A stretch of 64,000 bases of DNA from Bifidobacterium pullorum DSM 20433 (GCF_000771405.1 NZ_JDUI01000003.1:140971-204970), one strand, 5' to 3'. Shown: positions 51,414 through 60,947, counted from the stretch's first letter. The notes: a model not told the origin generated them from the letters alone. Numbers and translations are program-made.

Positions 51414-53600
51414 TCACACACGCAGCCAGACGGTCATCTCGGTCTCGCCGCGGTTGGCCCATGCGAAGTACGGGATCAACGTGATCGACGCGGACTCGCG
51501 CTCAGCCGGATGCCAGGCGGCATACAGCGGGCCGCCGGTAACACTCCGGACGTCACCGGACTCACGCCAGCCGGGAACCGTCAGTCGGACGATGTCACGC
51601 TCGACGGATTCGACCTCGCCGGTTCCTCGCTCATCCAGACCTTCGGCTCCGGCGTGGAACCCGGTCCGCTCGATGCGCACCTCGTCCGGGTCGGCCGCGA
51701 CCGCCGCAGCGTCCACGTGCAACAGGTGCAACGCCGCGCCATTATCGATACCCTCGGCGCAGTACGTCACCGGTCCGCGCATGAACGCCACCTTGCCGGC
51801 GTCCTCGCGCACATTCGGGTTCGCGGCGAGCATCCGCACCGGCATCGGGAAGTCGAACGTCACCGTATCGCCATCCCGCCATTCGCCGGTGAGGTACAGG
51901 TAGCCGTCACGCACCTCGCGCGAGAGGCGGCTGCCGGCGGCGCCCTCAACGCGGATCGCGTCGGCCGCCGCCTCGCCGCCCGCCCAGGCCGGCAGGCGGA
52001 AGGCCAACGTGGCAGTGGTCACAGCATTGGCAGGCATGTCCGATTTGTCCGCAATCCGCACCACCGCACGGCCGTCGCCCCGCCACGGCAGGTTCGCGTC
52101 CATCACGAGCGCCACCGGCCGCCCGCCAAGCTCGACCGTTGCCTCACCACCCACGTACAGATGAGTGTACAAGGTGGACGAATCGTCGCTCACCGTAGTG
52201 GCGTACTGCTGGATCGACTCGACGATGCGGGCGATGTTCGGCGGGCAACAGGCGCATCCGAACCATTTCTGACGCACGGATTTCACGTGAAACTTGCGCT
52301 CGTCGCGATGGCAGGCGGTCGGGTCCACCTCCAACGGGTTCACATAGAAGAAGCTCTTGCCGTCCATCGCCATGCCCGCCAGCACGGTGTTGTACAGGGC
52401 CAGCTCCATGACGTCCGCATATTCCGACACCGGGCGAATCTGCAGCATACGGCGGGCGAAGAATGCGAGCGCGATCGCCGCGCAGGTCTCCGAATACGCG
52501 GTGTCGTTCGGCAGGTCGTAGTCATAGGAGAACGCTTCGCCGATGTGTGTGCCGCCGATGCCGCCGGTGATGTACAGCTTGCGGTCCACGATGTTGCGCC
52601 ACAGCCGATCGCATGCGGCCAGCAGGTCGGAGTCGCCGGTCAGGCGGGCCACGTCGGCCACGCCCGAGTAGAAGTAGGCGGCACGCACCGCATGCCCGAC
52701 GGCCTCAGTCTGCTCGACGACCGGCTCGTGCGCCTGATAGTAGGCGTACGGCTTGGGCAGGTTCGTGTTCGGTTCGACCGCCGTGCCGTCGAGTTCGGCG
52801 CGACGACGGTCCTCGGCCTCGAAATACAGCGGCGAGCGTCCGCGTTCGGTGACGAAGTAGCGCGCCAGATCCAGATACCGGCGTTCGCCGGTGGTCTCGT
52901 ACAGCCGCACAAGCGCCATCTCGGCGATCTCATGCCCCGGATAGCCGTGCAGCTTGCCCTCGTCGCGTCCGAAGACCGAGTCCACGTAGTCGGCGAAGCG
53001 GCAGGCGGCCTTGAGCAGCTTGTCCTTGCCGGTGCCCTGGTAGTAGGCCACGGCGCCCTCGACCAGATGCCCCAGGCAGTACAGTTCGTGGTGGTCCTTC
53101 AGGTTGGTGAACGCGCGGTCCATGCCGTTGAGGATGTAGTAGGTGTCCAGGTAGCCGTTATCCAACTGGGCGTTGCAGACGATGTCGATGGCGGCGTCGG
53201 CAGTGGCCTCGAGTTCGGGATCGGGGTGCTGCGCCAGGCTGTAGCCGACCGCTTCGATCCACTTGGAGAAGTCGGAGTCCTGGAACACGAAGCCATAGAA
53301 CGCGTCCGGATCGGGGTGCGCGGGATCCTCCGGCAGCGCCTCGAAGCCGCGAAACGTGTAGGTCGGGGGCACGAACGCCTTGCCCTGGGCGGCCTTGGAC
53401 GCGTTCTGGCGCGCGGCAGCCTTGAAGTTGTGCATGCAGTAGCTGGGGGCGGCACCGGGCACGTTGTCGTTCAGCGCGTCCCACTGGAAGGGGATGACCG
53501 CGGTGCGCACCAGCTCCTGTTCGGTGTGCCAGAACGCGTCGGTCACGGTGACGCGGGACACCTCCAGCGGACGGCTGTGTTGTGCGTTGTGCTCTTGCAT
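51414..53600 (-). CDS. Beta-L-arabinofuranosidase, GH127 (HypBA1-like)
   Basis: 728 residues, longer than HypBA1 (658). The catalytic and zinc site is intact by alignment from memory: Glu355 in THIGEAF (acid/base), Glu371 and Cys373 in YSETCAA, and Cys451-Cys452 in FGCACCPPN, of which the first is the nucleophile and both bind zinc. It would release beta-L-arabinofuranose from beta-1,2-linked oligosaccharides such as those on hydroxyproline-rich plant glycoproteins. The start at 53600 has AAGGAAGG. No TACAACGTTGTA-type site precedes it; the cotranscribed AraC gene suggests separate control. Confidence 0.92.
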   Translation of the reverse strand: MQEHNAQHSRPLEVSRVTVTDAFWHTEQELVRTAVIPFQWDALNDNVPGAAPSYCMHNFKAAARQNASKAAQGKAFVPPTYTFRGFEALPEDPAHPDPDAFYGFVFQDSDFSKWIEAVGYSLAQHPDPELEATADAAIDIVCNAQLDNGYLDTYYILNGMDRAFTNLKDHHELYCLGHLVEGAVAYYQGTGKDKLLKAACRFADYVDSVFGRDEGKLHGYPGHEIAEMALVRLYETTGERRYLDLARYFVTERGRSPLYFEAEDRRRAELDGTAVEPNTNLPKPYAYYQAHEPVVEQTEAVGHAVRAAYFYSGVADVARLTGDSDLLAACDRLWRNIVDRKLYITGGIGGTHIGEAFSYDYDLPNDTAYSETCAAIALAFFARRMLQIRPVSEYADVMELALYNTVLAGMAMDGKSFFYVNPLEVDPTACHRDERKFHVKSVRQKWFGCACCPPNIARIVESIQQYATTVSDDSSTLYTHLYVGGEATVELGGRPVALVMDANLPWRGDGRAVVRIADKSDMPANAVTTATLAFRLPAWAGGEAAADAIRVEGAAGSRLSREVRDGYLYLTGEWRDGDTVTFDFPMPVRMLAANPNVREDAGKVAFMRGPVTYCAEGIDNGAALHLLHVDAAAVAADPDEVRIERTGFHAGAEGLDERGTGEVESVERDIVRLTVPGWRESGDVRSVTGGPLYAAWHPAERESASITLIPYFAWANRGETEMTVWLRV

Positions 53601-53867
53601 GGGGTTTCCTTCCTTACAGGTGCATTCCGGGCGCGGATGGCTCGGTTCGCGCATCATATTCCGGCATGGGATGCCGTCCACGATAGCGAACATGGCCACC
53701 GGCAGCAGGTGGACAAATCGTCGATGCGGTGGACTGTACACGCCGATGCGGAATCATCGTCGCACATCCTGCGTCAGCGGACAACTCAACTGGACTCCGT
53801 CAATCCACCATCGCCGGCAATCGCCGAGGGCCCGGCACCCACTGAACGAGCCGGAACCCAGTAACCG

Positions 53868-53890
53868 GAGGCGTCTGGTCCAGACACCTC
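53868..53890 (-). terminator. Short hairpin after membrane-protein gene
   Basis: On the minus strand GAGGTGTCT and AGACGCCTC form a 9-bp stem with one wobble around GGACC, starting 5 bp past the stop at 53896. There is no U-tract. The 53601-53867 stretch shows no other feature. Confidence 0.4.
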
Positions 53891-53895
53891 GGAAA

Positions 53896-54705
53896 TCAGG
53901 CGAAATCGAGGAATTCCACGAACGCCCGCGGGTATTCCACGCCGGTCTCCGTCACGTTGGAGAAGCACAGCACCGCGTCTTCGGGCAGGTCGCCGTCCGC
54001 CGTCCATTCGGCGGAACGGTCCAGGTCGAGTCCCTTGAGCGGCAACCGATCGCCCTGCGCATCCTTCACACCGGAATCGACCGTGATCCCCGCCGATTCA
54101 AACGATTCGATCTGGTCTGCGGGCAGCACCTCCTCCAGCGCGGACGTCAGTCCACGCTCGCACAACTCCCGGAACGTCTCCTCGTCGGTGATGATGGTGT
54201 TCACCTGTCCGACGGAGGCCATCGTGAACAACCGGGAGCTGCCGTCCACCATGCCGCCGCTCACGCCGGTTTCGGTGATGGTGAAGTTCGCATCGTAGGT
54301 GACCAGCTCGGAGTCCAGCCCCTCATCGGCCACGAACCGCCGTTCCAAAGCCTCCATCGGCTCGGTATACCCCTGCGACATATTCACGCCGGCGATGTAC
54401 AGCAGCGGATCCGGCGGCTGGGTCACGAAATTCACCACGAACGCGATCACCGCCACCACGGCCGCCACAATGGCCACGGTGGCACCGAGGAAATGCTGGG
54501 CGAAGAACGGCCACTTGTCCTTCATCGGCAGTTCGTGCAGCGTCTTCCATTTCGACTGCTTGGCGTAGGTGTTCTCGCTGGCCAGCCCGGCCAACGCCTC
54601 CCGCTGCTCCTCGGTAAAGACGATGCCCTCGCGCGCACCGGGATCATCGTGGCGCCCGGCGTCACCTGACATACCGGTCATATCATCGTCGTTCCGCTCC
54701 GACAT
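53896..54705 (-). CDS. Single-pass membrane protein of unknown function
   Basis: 269 residues. A cytoplasmic N-terminal part (acidic, ending KSKWKTLHELPMKDKWPFFAQHFLG) is followed by one strong membrane helix at about residues 73-95 (ATVAIVAAVVAVIAFVVNFV). An extracytoplasmic domain of about 170 residues contains DSELVTYDANFTITETGVSGGMVDGSSRLFTMASVGQVNTIITDEETF, which recalls the hinge of a solute-binding-like fold but is not a clear match. The start at 54705 has GGAGGT; an upstream ATG at 54726 is less likely. Function is unknown. Confidence 0.7.
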   Translation of the reverse strand: MSERNDDDMTGMSGDAGRHDDPGAREGIVFTEEQREALAGLASENTYAKQSKWKTLHELPMKDKWPFFAQHFLGATVAIVAAVVAVIAFVVNFVTQPPDPLLYIAGVNMSQGYTEPMEALERRFVADEGLDSELVTYDANFTITETGVSGGMVDGSSRLFTMASVGQVNTIITDEETFRELCERGLTSALEEVLPADQIESFESAGITVDSGVKDAQGDRLPLKGLDLDRSAEWTADGDLPEDAVLCFSNVTETGVEYPRAFVEFLDFA

Positions 54706-54820
54706 CGAACACCTCCATCCCACCATGGTGACCGCATGCGTTCCCGCTCAGTCTACACCGCCGTCCTCGGCGTATGCCGAATGCGCGAACCCATGGGCGT
54801 CGTACACCTATCAGCGCCGC

Positions 54821-55286
54821 TCACACGCCCAACGTATCCAGTGGAATAACCTGCACGCCATCGTCGCGACGGTATGCGAAGCTCCCCACCCCCACGATGA
54901 CGGCCTTCACCGAAGCAGGACGCTGCCCCCGTTCGCTCATCTTACGATCAAGCCGCAGCACATTGGCGGCTCCCTCATCAATCTGCACGGCACCCAGCTT
55001 CACCTCGAACGCACCCCACGTCCCGTCCCGCATCTCCACGATCAGATCCACTTCCAGACCAGAATCATCCCGGTAGTGCATCACCTGCGCATCCATGGCA
55101 CGGGCATATACCAGCACATCATGCGTCACCAATGATTCGAACAGGAACCCCAACGTCTTCGGATCGGTCCGCAACGTTTCCGCGGTACCGCCGATAGCCG
55201 CCGCAGCCAGCGAAGGGTCGGCCAGATGCCGTTTCATGGCCGCGCGGATGCGCACCGGGTGGCTCCTAGCGCACATCCTACACATG
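54821..55286 (-). pseudogene. Truncated AAA ATPase / DUF4143 gene
   Basis: Only the C-terminal 140 or so residues remain: PVRIRAAMKRHLADPSLAAAA, LGFLFESLVTHDVLVYARA, then SGLEVDLIVEMRDGTWGAFEVKLG, the DUF4143 nuclease-like core. The ATPase domain (about 280 residues in relatives) has been lost, apparently by an internal deletion that joined the promoter-proximal sequence to the 3' part; the residual frame opens at about 55286-55312. The upstream repeat array (55301-55413) was kept. It may still make a short protein. Confidence 0.8.
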
Positions 55287-55300
55287 AGAACAATGCAAAC

Positions 55301-55413
55301 TTGCTTTTTCAACTATTGTACTATGGTTTTTTCGAATGATTCACTAAGGCTTTTTCGAATTAGTCAGACTGGATTTTACAAATGATTCAGACCCGATTCT
55401 TCGAACATCACGG
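55301..55413 (-). repeat. Five repeats at an exact 23-bp period upstream of the truncated DUF4143 gene
   Basis: Forward-strand copies of GGNTTTTTCGAATGATTCA are anchored by a C at 55310, 55333, 55356, 55379 and 55402, always 23 bp apart. The middle three copies are well conserved and the outer two are diverged. The region is AT-rich compared with its surroundings. The layout parallels the 33-bp array before the intact DUF4143 gene but with an unrelated repeat sequence. Confidence 0.82.
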
Positions 55414-55527
55414 CATATTCGGATAACGGTAGGTGTTAATCTCGCCTCGTTCCACAACTGGCGAAATCGAACCGGAGCGGCCAAAGTCCCTCGCCAGCAA
55501 CGCGTCTCCTTCCGCCCTCAATCTTCC

Positions 55528-55664
55528 TTCACTGGGCGGGTTGACGCTTCAGTGGGCGCCCCACAGCCGAGACCCGGCCCGTTAATCCTTGCAATATCAA
55601 GGCGCCTCGCGGAGGAAATCCCCCGCGAGGCGCCCACTGAAGCCATCATCCGCCCACTGAAGCG
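55528..55664. repeat. CCCACTGAAG inverted repeats around a terminator
   Basis: GCTTCAGTGGGCGCC (55546-55560) is a perfect inverted match to GGCGCCCACTGAAGC (55629-55643). Further partial copies lie at 55528-55540 and 55650-55664. They flank the hairpin at 55601-55634 and may form a larger cruciform. Confidence 0.6.
55601..55634 (-). terminator. ABC exporter operon terminator
   Basis: GGCGCCTCGCGG and CCGCGAGGCGCC form a perfect 12-bp stem. On the minus strand it is followed by TTGATATTGC. It lies 58 bp past the stop of the exporter gene. Confidence 0.75.
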
Positions 55665-55691
55665 ATGTTCCGTTCCAGCAGGGGCCGAGGC

Positions 55692-57497
55692 TCACAGATC
55701 CGCGTTGTGCGCGGCGCGGATCATCGCGTACTGCGACTCGTACAGGCGGTAGTACGCGCCCTTCTGCGCCAACAGCTCGTCATGCGAACCGTGTTCCATG
55801 ATCTGCCCGTGGTCGATGTAGAAGATCTCGTCCGCGTTCTCGATGGTGGACAGACGGTGCGCGATGATGAACGAGGTGCGGCCCTCGAGCAGGTGGTTCA
55901 GGCCCGCCTGCAACGCCTCCTCGGTGCGGGTGTCGATGTTCGACGTGGCCTCGTCCAGGATTAGGATCCGCGGATCGGCGAGCAGCACACGGGCGAACGC
56001 GATGAGCTGGCGCTGCCCAGCCGACAGCGTCGAGCCGCGCTCCTCCACCACGGTGTCGTACCCGTCGGGCAGCTCCATGATGAACTCGTGGGCGTGCACG
56101 GCCTTGGCCGCGGCCTCGATCTCTTCATCCGTGGCGTCCAGCTTGCCGTAGCGGATGTTCTCGCGCACGTTGCCGGAGAAGATGAACGTGTCCTGCAGCA
56201 TCACGCCCATCTGCCGGCGCAGCGATTCGAGCGTCACGTCGCGCACATCGTACCCGTCGATCGTCACCGAGCCTTCGGAGACGTCGTAGAACCGGGAGAG
56301 CAAGCTGATGATCGTGGTCTTGCCGGCGCCGGTGGGGCCGACCAGCGCAATCGTCCTGCCCGGCTCCACATGGAAGTCCACCAGGTTCAGGATGTTGCGG
56401 CCACCCTCCTCGTAGCGGAACACCACGTCGTTGAAGTCCACGCGACCGCGGATCTGCGGCAGGTCGCAGGCGTTCTCCTTGTTGCGGATCTCCGGCACCA
56501 CGTCCAGTGTCTCGAAGATGCGCTCCAGGTAGGCCGAGCAGGTGATCAGCTGGTTGTAGAAGTTGCCGATGTTGATGACCGGGTTCCAGAAGTTGTTCGC
56601 GTAACCCACGAACGCGATGAGTACGCCGGTGGTCACGCTCACGCCGCCGAATCCCATCACGCCCACGTAGTAGATGAACGAGATCGTCATGACGGAGATG
56701 GTCTGCACGCCCGGCCACATGAGGAACTGGATGTGCACGGCGTGCATCCACGCGCGGCGCTGGTCGGCGTACTGCTCCTGGAAGGTCTTGTACTGGGCCT
56801 GCTCCTGCGCGAAGGTCTGCGTGGTCTTGACACCGGCGATCGACTCGTGGATATAGGCGTTCAGGTTGCTCTGCTTGTTGGAGAGCTTCTGGTAGGCCTT
56901 GCGCTGGAAATACTGCAGCACGCGCACCCAGATGATGAGCACCGGGAACAGCACCAGGCTGAACAGCGCGAGCCGCCAGTCGATCGCGAACATCACCACC
57001 AGCGTGATGATGAACGTGAACACGTCGGAGATCACGTTGATCAGACCGCTGGAGAGCGTGTCGGACAGCGTGTTCACATAGTTGACCACGCGGATCAGGA
57101 TCTTGCCGTGCGGGCGCGAATCGAAGTAGCTGAACGGCAGGGTCTGGATGTGCGTGAAGATGTCGCGGCGCATGTCCTTGAGCATCAGCTGGCCCACGCG
57201 CGTGATCGCCACGGTGCGGTACCGCAGGCAGAGCTCGAACACGATGATCGCCACCACGAACACGCCGCCCAGCATCAGCAGGCTGGCCATGTCGCCGGCG
57301 GGGATGATCTGGTCGATCATGATCTTGGTCATGTACGGGATGGACACCGAGATGCAGCTCATGAAGATCACGACGGCCAAGATGCGGAAGACATCGGCCT
57401 TGTAGGGCTTCAGATAGGTGCCGATGCGCAGGATGTCCTTGAAGTTGATCTGCTCCTCGAGCGCCTCGTCCTCACGGTAGGTGTTGCGTTGTGCCAT
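55692..57497 (-). CDS. ABC exporter half-transporter, catalytically complete subunit
   Basis: 601 residues: six membrane helices, then a nucleotide-binding domain. NBD motifs are Walker A GPTGAGKTTIISLL, Q-loop VMLQDTFIFSG, signature LSAGQRQLIAFARVL and Walker B ILILDEATSNID with the catalytic Glu. The H-loop is IIAHRLSTIENAD. The start at 57497 has AAGGAGGAAC. It lies 17 bp after the preceding ABC gene and forms the second half of a heterodimeric multidrug- or peptide-type exporter. The frame continues far upstream as an artefact across the first gene. Confidence 0.93.
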   Translation of the reverse strand: MAQRNTYREDEALEEQINFKDILRIGTYLKPYKADVFRILAVVIFMSCISVSIPYMTKIMIDQIIPAGDMASLLMLGGVFVVAIIVFELCLRYRTVAITRVGQLMLKDMRRDIFTHIQTLPFSYFDSRPHGKILIRVVNYVNTLSDTLSSGLINVISDVFTFIITLVVMFAIDWRLALFSLVLFPVLIIWVRVLQYFQRKAYQKLSNKQSNLNAYIHESIAGVKTTQTFAQEQAQYKTFQEQYADQRRAWMHAVHIQFLMWPGVQTISVMTISFIYYVGVMGFGGVSVTTGVLIAFVGYANNFWNPVINIGNFYNQLITCSAYLERIFETLDVVPEIRNKENACDLPQIRGRVDFNDVVFRYEEGGRNILNLVDFHVEPGRTIALVGPTGAGKTTIISLLSRFYDVSEGSVTIDGYDVRDVTLESLRRQMGVMLQDTFIFSGNVRENIRYGKLDATDEEIEAAAKAVHAHEFIMELPDGYDTVVEERGSTLSAGQRQLIAFARVLLADPRILILDEATSNIDTRTEEALQAGLNHLLEGRTSFIIAHRLSTIENADEIFYIDHGQIMEHGSHDELLAQKGAYYRLYESQYAMIRAAHNADL

Positions 57498-57514
57498 GGT
57501 CGGTTCCTCCTTCC

Positions 57515-59362
57515 TTACTCGTCGTATCCCTGCGAGCGCCCGGACTGCATGCCGAGCTGTTTCTTGTAGATCTCCCAGTACCGGCCGTGCGCCTTGACCA
57601 GGCTGGCGTGGTCGCCGCGTTCGACGATCTGGCCGTGCTCGAGGACCAGGATCAGGTCGGCGTCCTTGATCGAGGAGATGCGGTGGGCGATGGTGATGAT
57701 GGTCTTCGCGCCGCCCATGTCCTTGAGGTGCTGCTGGATCTCGGCCTCGGTCTCCATGTCCACGGCGCTGGTGGTGTCGTCCATGATCAGGATGGCCGGG
57801 TCGTCCGCGAGCGCGCGGGCGAGCGACAGGCGCTGCTTCTGTCCGCCGGACAGGCCGACGCCGCGTTCGCCGACGACGGTGTTGTAGCCGTCGGGCATCG
57901 AGCGGATGAATCCGTCGGCGCCGGCGATGGTGGCCATGCGGCGGATGTAGTTCTCGTCGCGGTTGCTGCCGGCGCCGAAGGCGATGTTGCCGCCGATGGT
58001 GTCGGAGAACAGGAACGTGTCCTGCGCGACGACGCACACCTGCGAGCGCAGGGTGGTCAGCGGCCAGTCGCGGGCGTCGATGCCGTCGATGACGACGTGC
58101 CCGACGGTCGGGTCGTAGAACCGGGAGATGAGGTTGACGAGCGTGGACTTGCCCGCGCCGGTCTCGCCGAGGATGCCGAGCTTGGTGCCGGCGGGGACGA
58201 AGAAGTCGAGGTCCTTGAGGATCGGCGTGTTCGGGTCGTCCGGGAAGGCGAAGCTGACGTGGTCGAAGCGGATCTCGCCGCTGATGCGGTCGGGGGCGGC
58301 GGCGCGCTGCTGGCCCACCTGGCTCTGTATGGTCACGGCCTGCTTGACCGTCTCCTCGGCGTCGGGCTTCTCGACGATGCGCGACTTGGCGGTGAGCAGA
58401 CGACGGATCTTCACGCAGCTGGCGTTGAAGCGCTGGGCGTCGTTGAGCAGCCAGCCGAACTGGCGGACGGGGCCGTCGATCATCCACAGGAAGCTGTTGA
58501 AGCTCACCAGGTTGCCGAGGGTCATGTACCCGTTGATGACGAGCCAGCCGCCGAACACCAGGGTGATCAGCTGCAGGGAGAACGAGCAGCCGTCAAGCCA
58601 GGGCAGGTAGCGGCGGGAGTTGTAGGCCTGCGCCATGTTGCGCTGCATGTAGTCCTCGTTGTGCTCGTCGAACTTCTGCGTTTCGAAGTCTTCGCGCACG
58701 AAGGCCTTGACCACGCGGTTGCCTTCGATGTTCTCCTCCACCATCGAGTTGAGCGAGGCCAGGGAGTTGCGGATGTCGAGGAACAGCGGGCGCGCGTGGC
58801 TGGACAGCTGGCGGGCGAACAGCCAGATGAACGGGGTCACGCAGGCCAGGGCGAGGGCGAGTCGCCAGTCGATGGCGAACATCACGCAGATCGCGCCGAT
58901 GAACATCACGATGCAGTCGAGGATGTTGTAGGTGGTCCAGGACAGGAAGTGGCGCATCGCGTCGGTGTCGGAGGTCATGCGGCTCATGATGTCGCCGACG
59001 CGGGTGTGGTTGAAGTAGGTGAAATCGAGCTGGTGCAGCTTCTCGTACTGGTCGGAGACCAGGCGGAAGATCGTGTTCTGCCCGAAGCGCTCCATGAACA
59101 TCTGGTAGCCGTAGCGGGAGCCCACGCGGATCAGCGTGAACACGATCATGATCAGGCACAGCCGTGTCAGCATGTCGGCGTGGCCGCCGGTGATGACCTG
59201 GTCCACGATCACACCGGTGATCAGCGGGATGATCAGCGCCATCGTGTCATTGACGATGAACAGCAGCACCGCGCCGAGCACTCGTGGCAGGTCGGGTTTG
59301 CAGTACGGCAGGATCCAGCGGTAGTTGCTGGCCTGCTGATTGCGGTTCGGATCGACATACAT
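57515..59362 (-). CDS. ABC exporter half-transporter, degenerate-site subunit
   Basis: 615 residues with a membrane domain plus NBD. Walker A is GETGAGKSTLVNLI, the signature is LSGGQKQRLSLARAL, and Walker B reads ILIMDDTTSAVD, with Asp in place of the catalytic Glu. That substitution marks the degenerate-site partner in heterodimeric exporters such as BmrC/LmrC types. It also has a longer linker (about 345-380) before the NBD. Start ATG 59362 is chosen for its normal N-terminus with GAGGG about 10 nt upstream; TTG 59398 is possible. Substrate is unknown; no MarR-type regulator is adjacent. Confidence 0.92.
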   Translation of the reverse strand: MYVDPNRNQQASNYRWILPYCKPDLPRVLGAVLLFIVNDTMALIIPLITGVIVDQVITGGHADMLTRLCLIMIVFTLIRVGSRYGYQMFMERFGQNTIFRLVSDQYEKLHQLDFTYFNHTRVGDIMSRMTSDTDAMRHFLSWTTYNILDCIVMFIGAICVMFAIDWRLALALACVTPFIWLFARQLSSHARPLFLDIRNSLASLNSMVEENIEGNRVVKAFVREDFETQKFDEHNEDYMQRNMAQAYNSRRYLPWLDGCSFSLQLITLVFGGWLVINGYMTLGNLVSFNSFLWMIDGPVRQFGWLLNDAQRFNASCVKIRRLLTAKSRIVEKPDAEETVKQAVTIQSQVGQQRAAAPDRISGEIRFDHVSFAFPDDPNTPILKDLDFFVPAGTKLGILGETGAGKSTLVNLISRFYDPTVGHVVIDGIDARDWPLTTLRSQVCVVAQDTFLFSDTIGGNIAFGAGSNRDENYIRRMATIAGADGFIRSMPDGYNTVVGERGVGLSGGQKQRLSLARALADDPAILIMDDTTSAVDMETEAEIQQHLKDMGGAKTIITIAHRISSIKDADLILVLEHGQIVERGDHASLVKAHGRYWEIYKKQLGMQSGRSQGYDE

Positions 59363-59644
59363 GGTATGGGAACCCTCACTCCTGTGGTAGGTAGGCAATC
59401 CGTGAGACGCGTCGGTGCCGTTGGACGGACACGGCCGCGCAGGACCCGGTGTGCATGGCTACGCCGCCGTCCCGTTCGACGGTCACCGGCTGACTCTTGG
59501 ATTGTGTTTGCTTGGTTTTCGGTTTCGGTTTTGTGGTGCGGCCATTCCGCGGCCGCTACGATTCACGTCCGTCGTGTTTCGAGTAGTCCCGTCACCGGCT
59601 CTTCTCCCGGCCGAACCCCCTGTTCGGATTCGCAAACGCGGTTC

Positions 59645-59672
59645 ATTCTAGAACAACCGTCAACGACTGCAA
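59645..59672 (-). promoter_or_regulatory. Candidate promoter of the ABC exporter operon
   Basis: On the minus strand TTGCAG (59667-59672) and TAGAAT (59645-59650) are 16 bp apart. A start near 59638 would leave a leader of about 275 nt, long enough for attenuation. The rest of 59363-59875 holds no gene. Confidence 0.45.
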
Positions 59673-59824
59673 CCATGTACCACATCCGCGTGTTGCCGCG
59701 TCATCGCAACGTTTTCCGACTGCTTAGCCCTATGCGGATGTATGTGGTTTTTTCGTGGCTGCCGGCGCCTGTCAGGTCCATATGGCGCACCAACGCCGGC
59801 ACCCTGCATCACAAGGGCCACTTA

Positions 59825-59854
59825 GGTGTGGCCCAAACGAGTTTGGGCCACACC
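59825..59854. terminator. Perfect inverted repeat downstream of the aldo/keto reductase
   Basis: GGTGTGGCCCAAA and TTTGGGCCACACC form a perfect 13-bp stem with a 4-nt loop, 22 bp past the stop at 59876. U-tracts are lacking on both sides. Confidence 0.55.
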
Positions 59855-59875
59855 GCGTTTGTTCGCTCCCGATCG

Positions 59876-60853
59876 TCAGCCGATATGGCGCTCGAACCGA
59901 TGGAAGCCGAGGATGCGGTCGATCTCGGCGAGCGCGTCCGCCGGCAGCTCCACGCCCGAGGCCGCCAGGTTCGATTCGAGCTGGCTGGGCTTGCTGGCGC
60001 CGACGATCACCGAGCTGATGACCGGCAGGCGCAGGATCCACGCCAGCGCGAGCACCGGCATCGCAAGGCCCAGCCCGTCGGCCACCTTGCGCAGCTCCTC
60101 GACCTTGTCCAGGTTCTCGTCGGTGAGCAGGTCGTTGATCTGGCGGTCGGCCTGCCAAGTGGCGCGCGAGCCTTCCGGCAGCGGCTGGCCCTTGCGGTAC
60201 TTGCCGGTCAGCAGCCCCTGCGCCAGCGGGGAGAACGGGGTGATGCCGATGCCGTAGCGTTCGCAGGTCTCGACGATCTCATGCTCGATGTAGCGGTCCA
60301 TCATGTGGTACTGCGGCTGGACCACCGTCATCGGGTGCAGGCCGCGCTCGGAGATGATGCGCTGGGCGCGCTCGAGGCGGGCGGCGCTCCACTCCTCCGA
60401 GACGCCGTAATACAGGATCTTGCCCTGATCCACCAGATCGCTCAACGCCTGCAGGGTCTCCTCCATAGGGGTGGTCGGGTCGAAGCGGTGGCAGTAGTAC
60501 AAGTCGATGTAGTCCATGCCGAGGTTCTTCAGGCTCCGCTCGCAGTTGGCCAGGATGTGCTTGCGGGACAGGCCGTGCTGGTTCGCACCGGGGCCGGTCG
60601 GGAAGAACACCTTGCTGGACACCACGACCTCGTCACGGGGATACTCCTTGAGCACGCGGCCGAGGAAGATCTCGGCGTCGCCGCCGGAGTAGGCGTCGGC
60701 GCAGTCGAAGAAGTTGACGCCGGCCTCCCATGCCTTGCGTACGATCTGCGCCGCGTTCTCCACGGCCGCCGTGTCCTCGAGCCGGGTCATCCAGCTGCCC
60801 AGCGCGATCTCGCTGACCTTGATGCCGGCCTTGCCGACGTTACGATACTGCAT
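59876..60853 (-). CDS. Aldo/keto reductase
   Basis: 325 residues. The catalytic tetrad regions are visible: FFDCADAYSGG (Asp and Tyr), VVVSSKVF (Lys) and YYCHRFDPTTPMEET (His). The C-terminal SSVIVGASKPSQLESNLAA is the NADPH-binding end. It resembles the YghZ/Kv-beta-like branch. It would reduce an aldehyde, perhaps a sugar aldehyde or a reactive carbonyl. Start ATG 60853 has a GGAAC-type site. It is monocistronic. Confidence 0.9.
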   Translation of the reverse strand: MQYRNVGKAGIKVSEIALGSWMTRLEDTAAVENAAQIVRKAWEAGVNFFDCADAYSGGDAEIFLGRVLKEYPRDEVVVSSKVFFPTGPGANQHGLSRKHILANCERSLKNLGMDYIDLYYCHRFDPTTPMEETLQALSDLVDQGKILYYGVSEEWSAARLERAQRIISERGLHPMTVVQPQYHMMDRYIEHEIVETCERYGIGITPFSPLAQGLLTGKYRKGQPLPEGSRATWQADRQINDLLTDENLDKVEELRKVADGLGLAMPVLALAWILRLPVISSVIVGASKPSQLESNLAASGVELPADALAEIDRILGFHRFERHIG

Positions 60854-60947
60854 GTACGGTTCCTTTCACATGCGGGAATCGCTCCCCAATCCTCATCGTC
60901 GGGCCGGTATCCGCTGCGATATCCCACTGTTGTGCCCACCACCATAG

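Noticed and set aside
55692..58487. A single 931-residue protein joining the two ABC genes
   Set aside because: The upstream part is an out-of-frame reading of the first transporter gene; the real start with AAGGAGG is at 57497.
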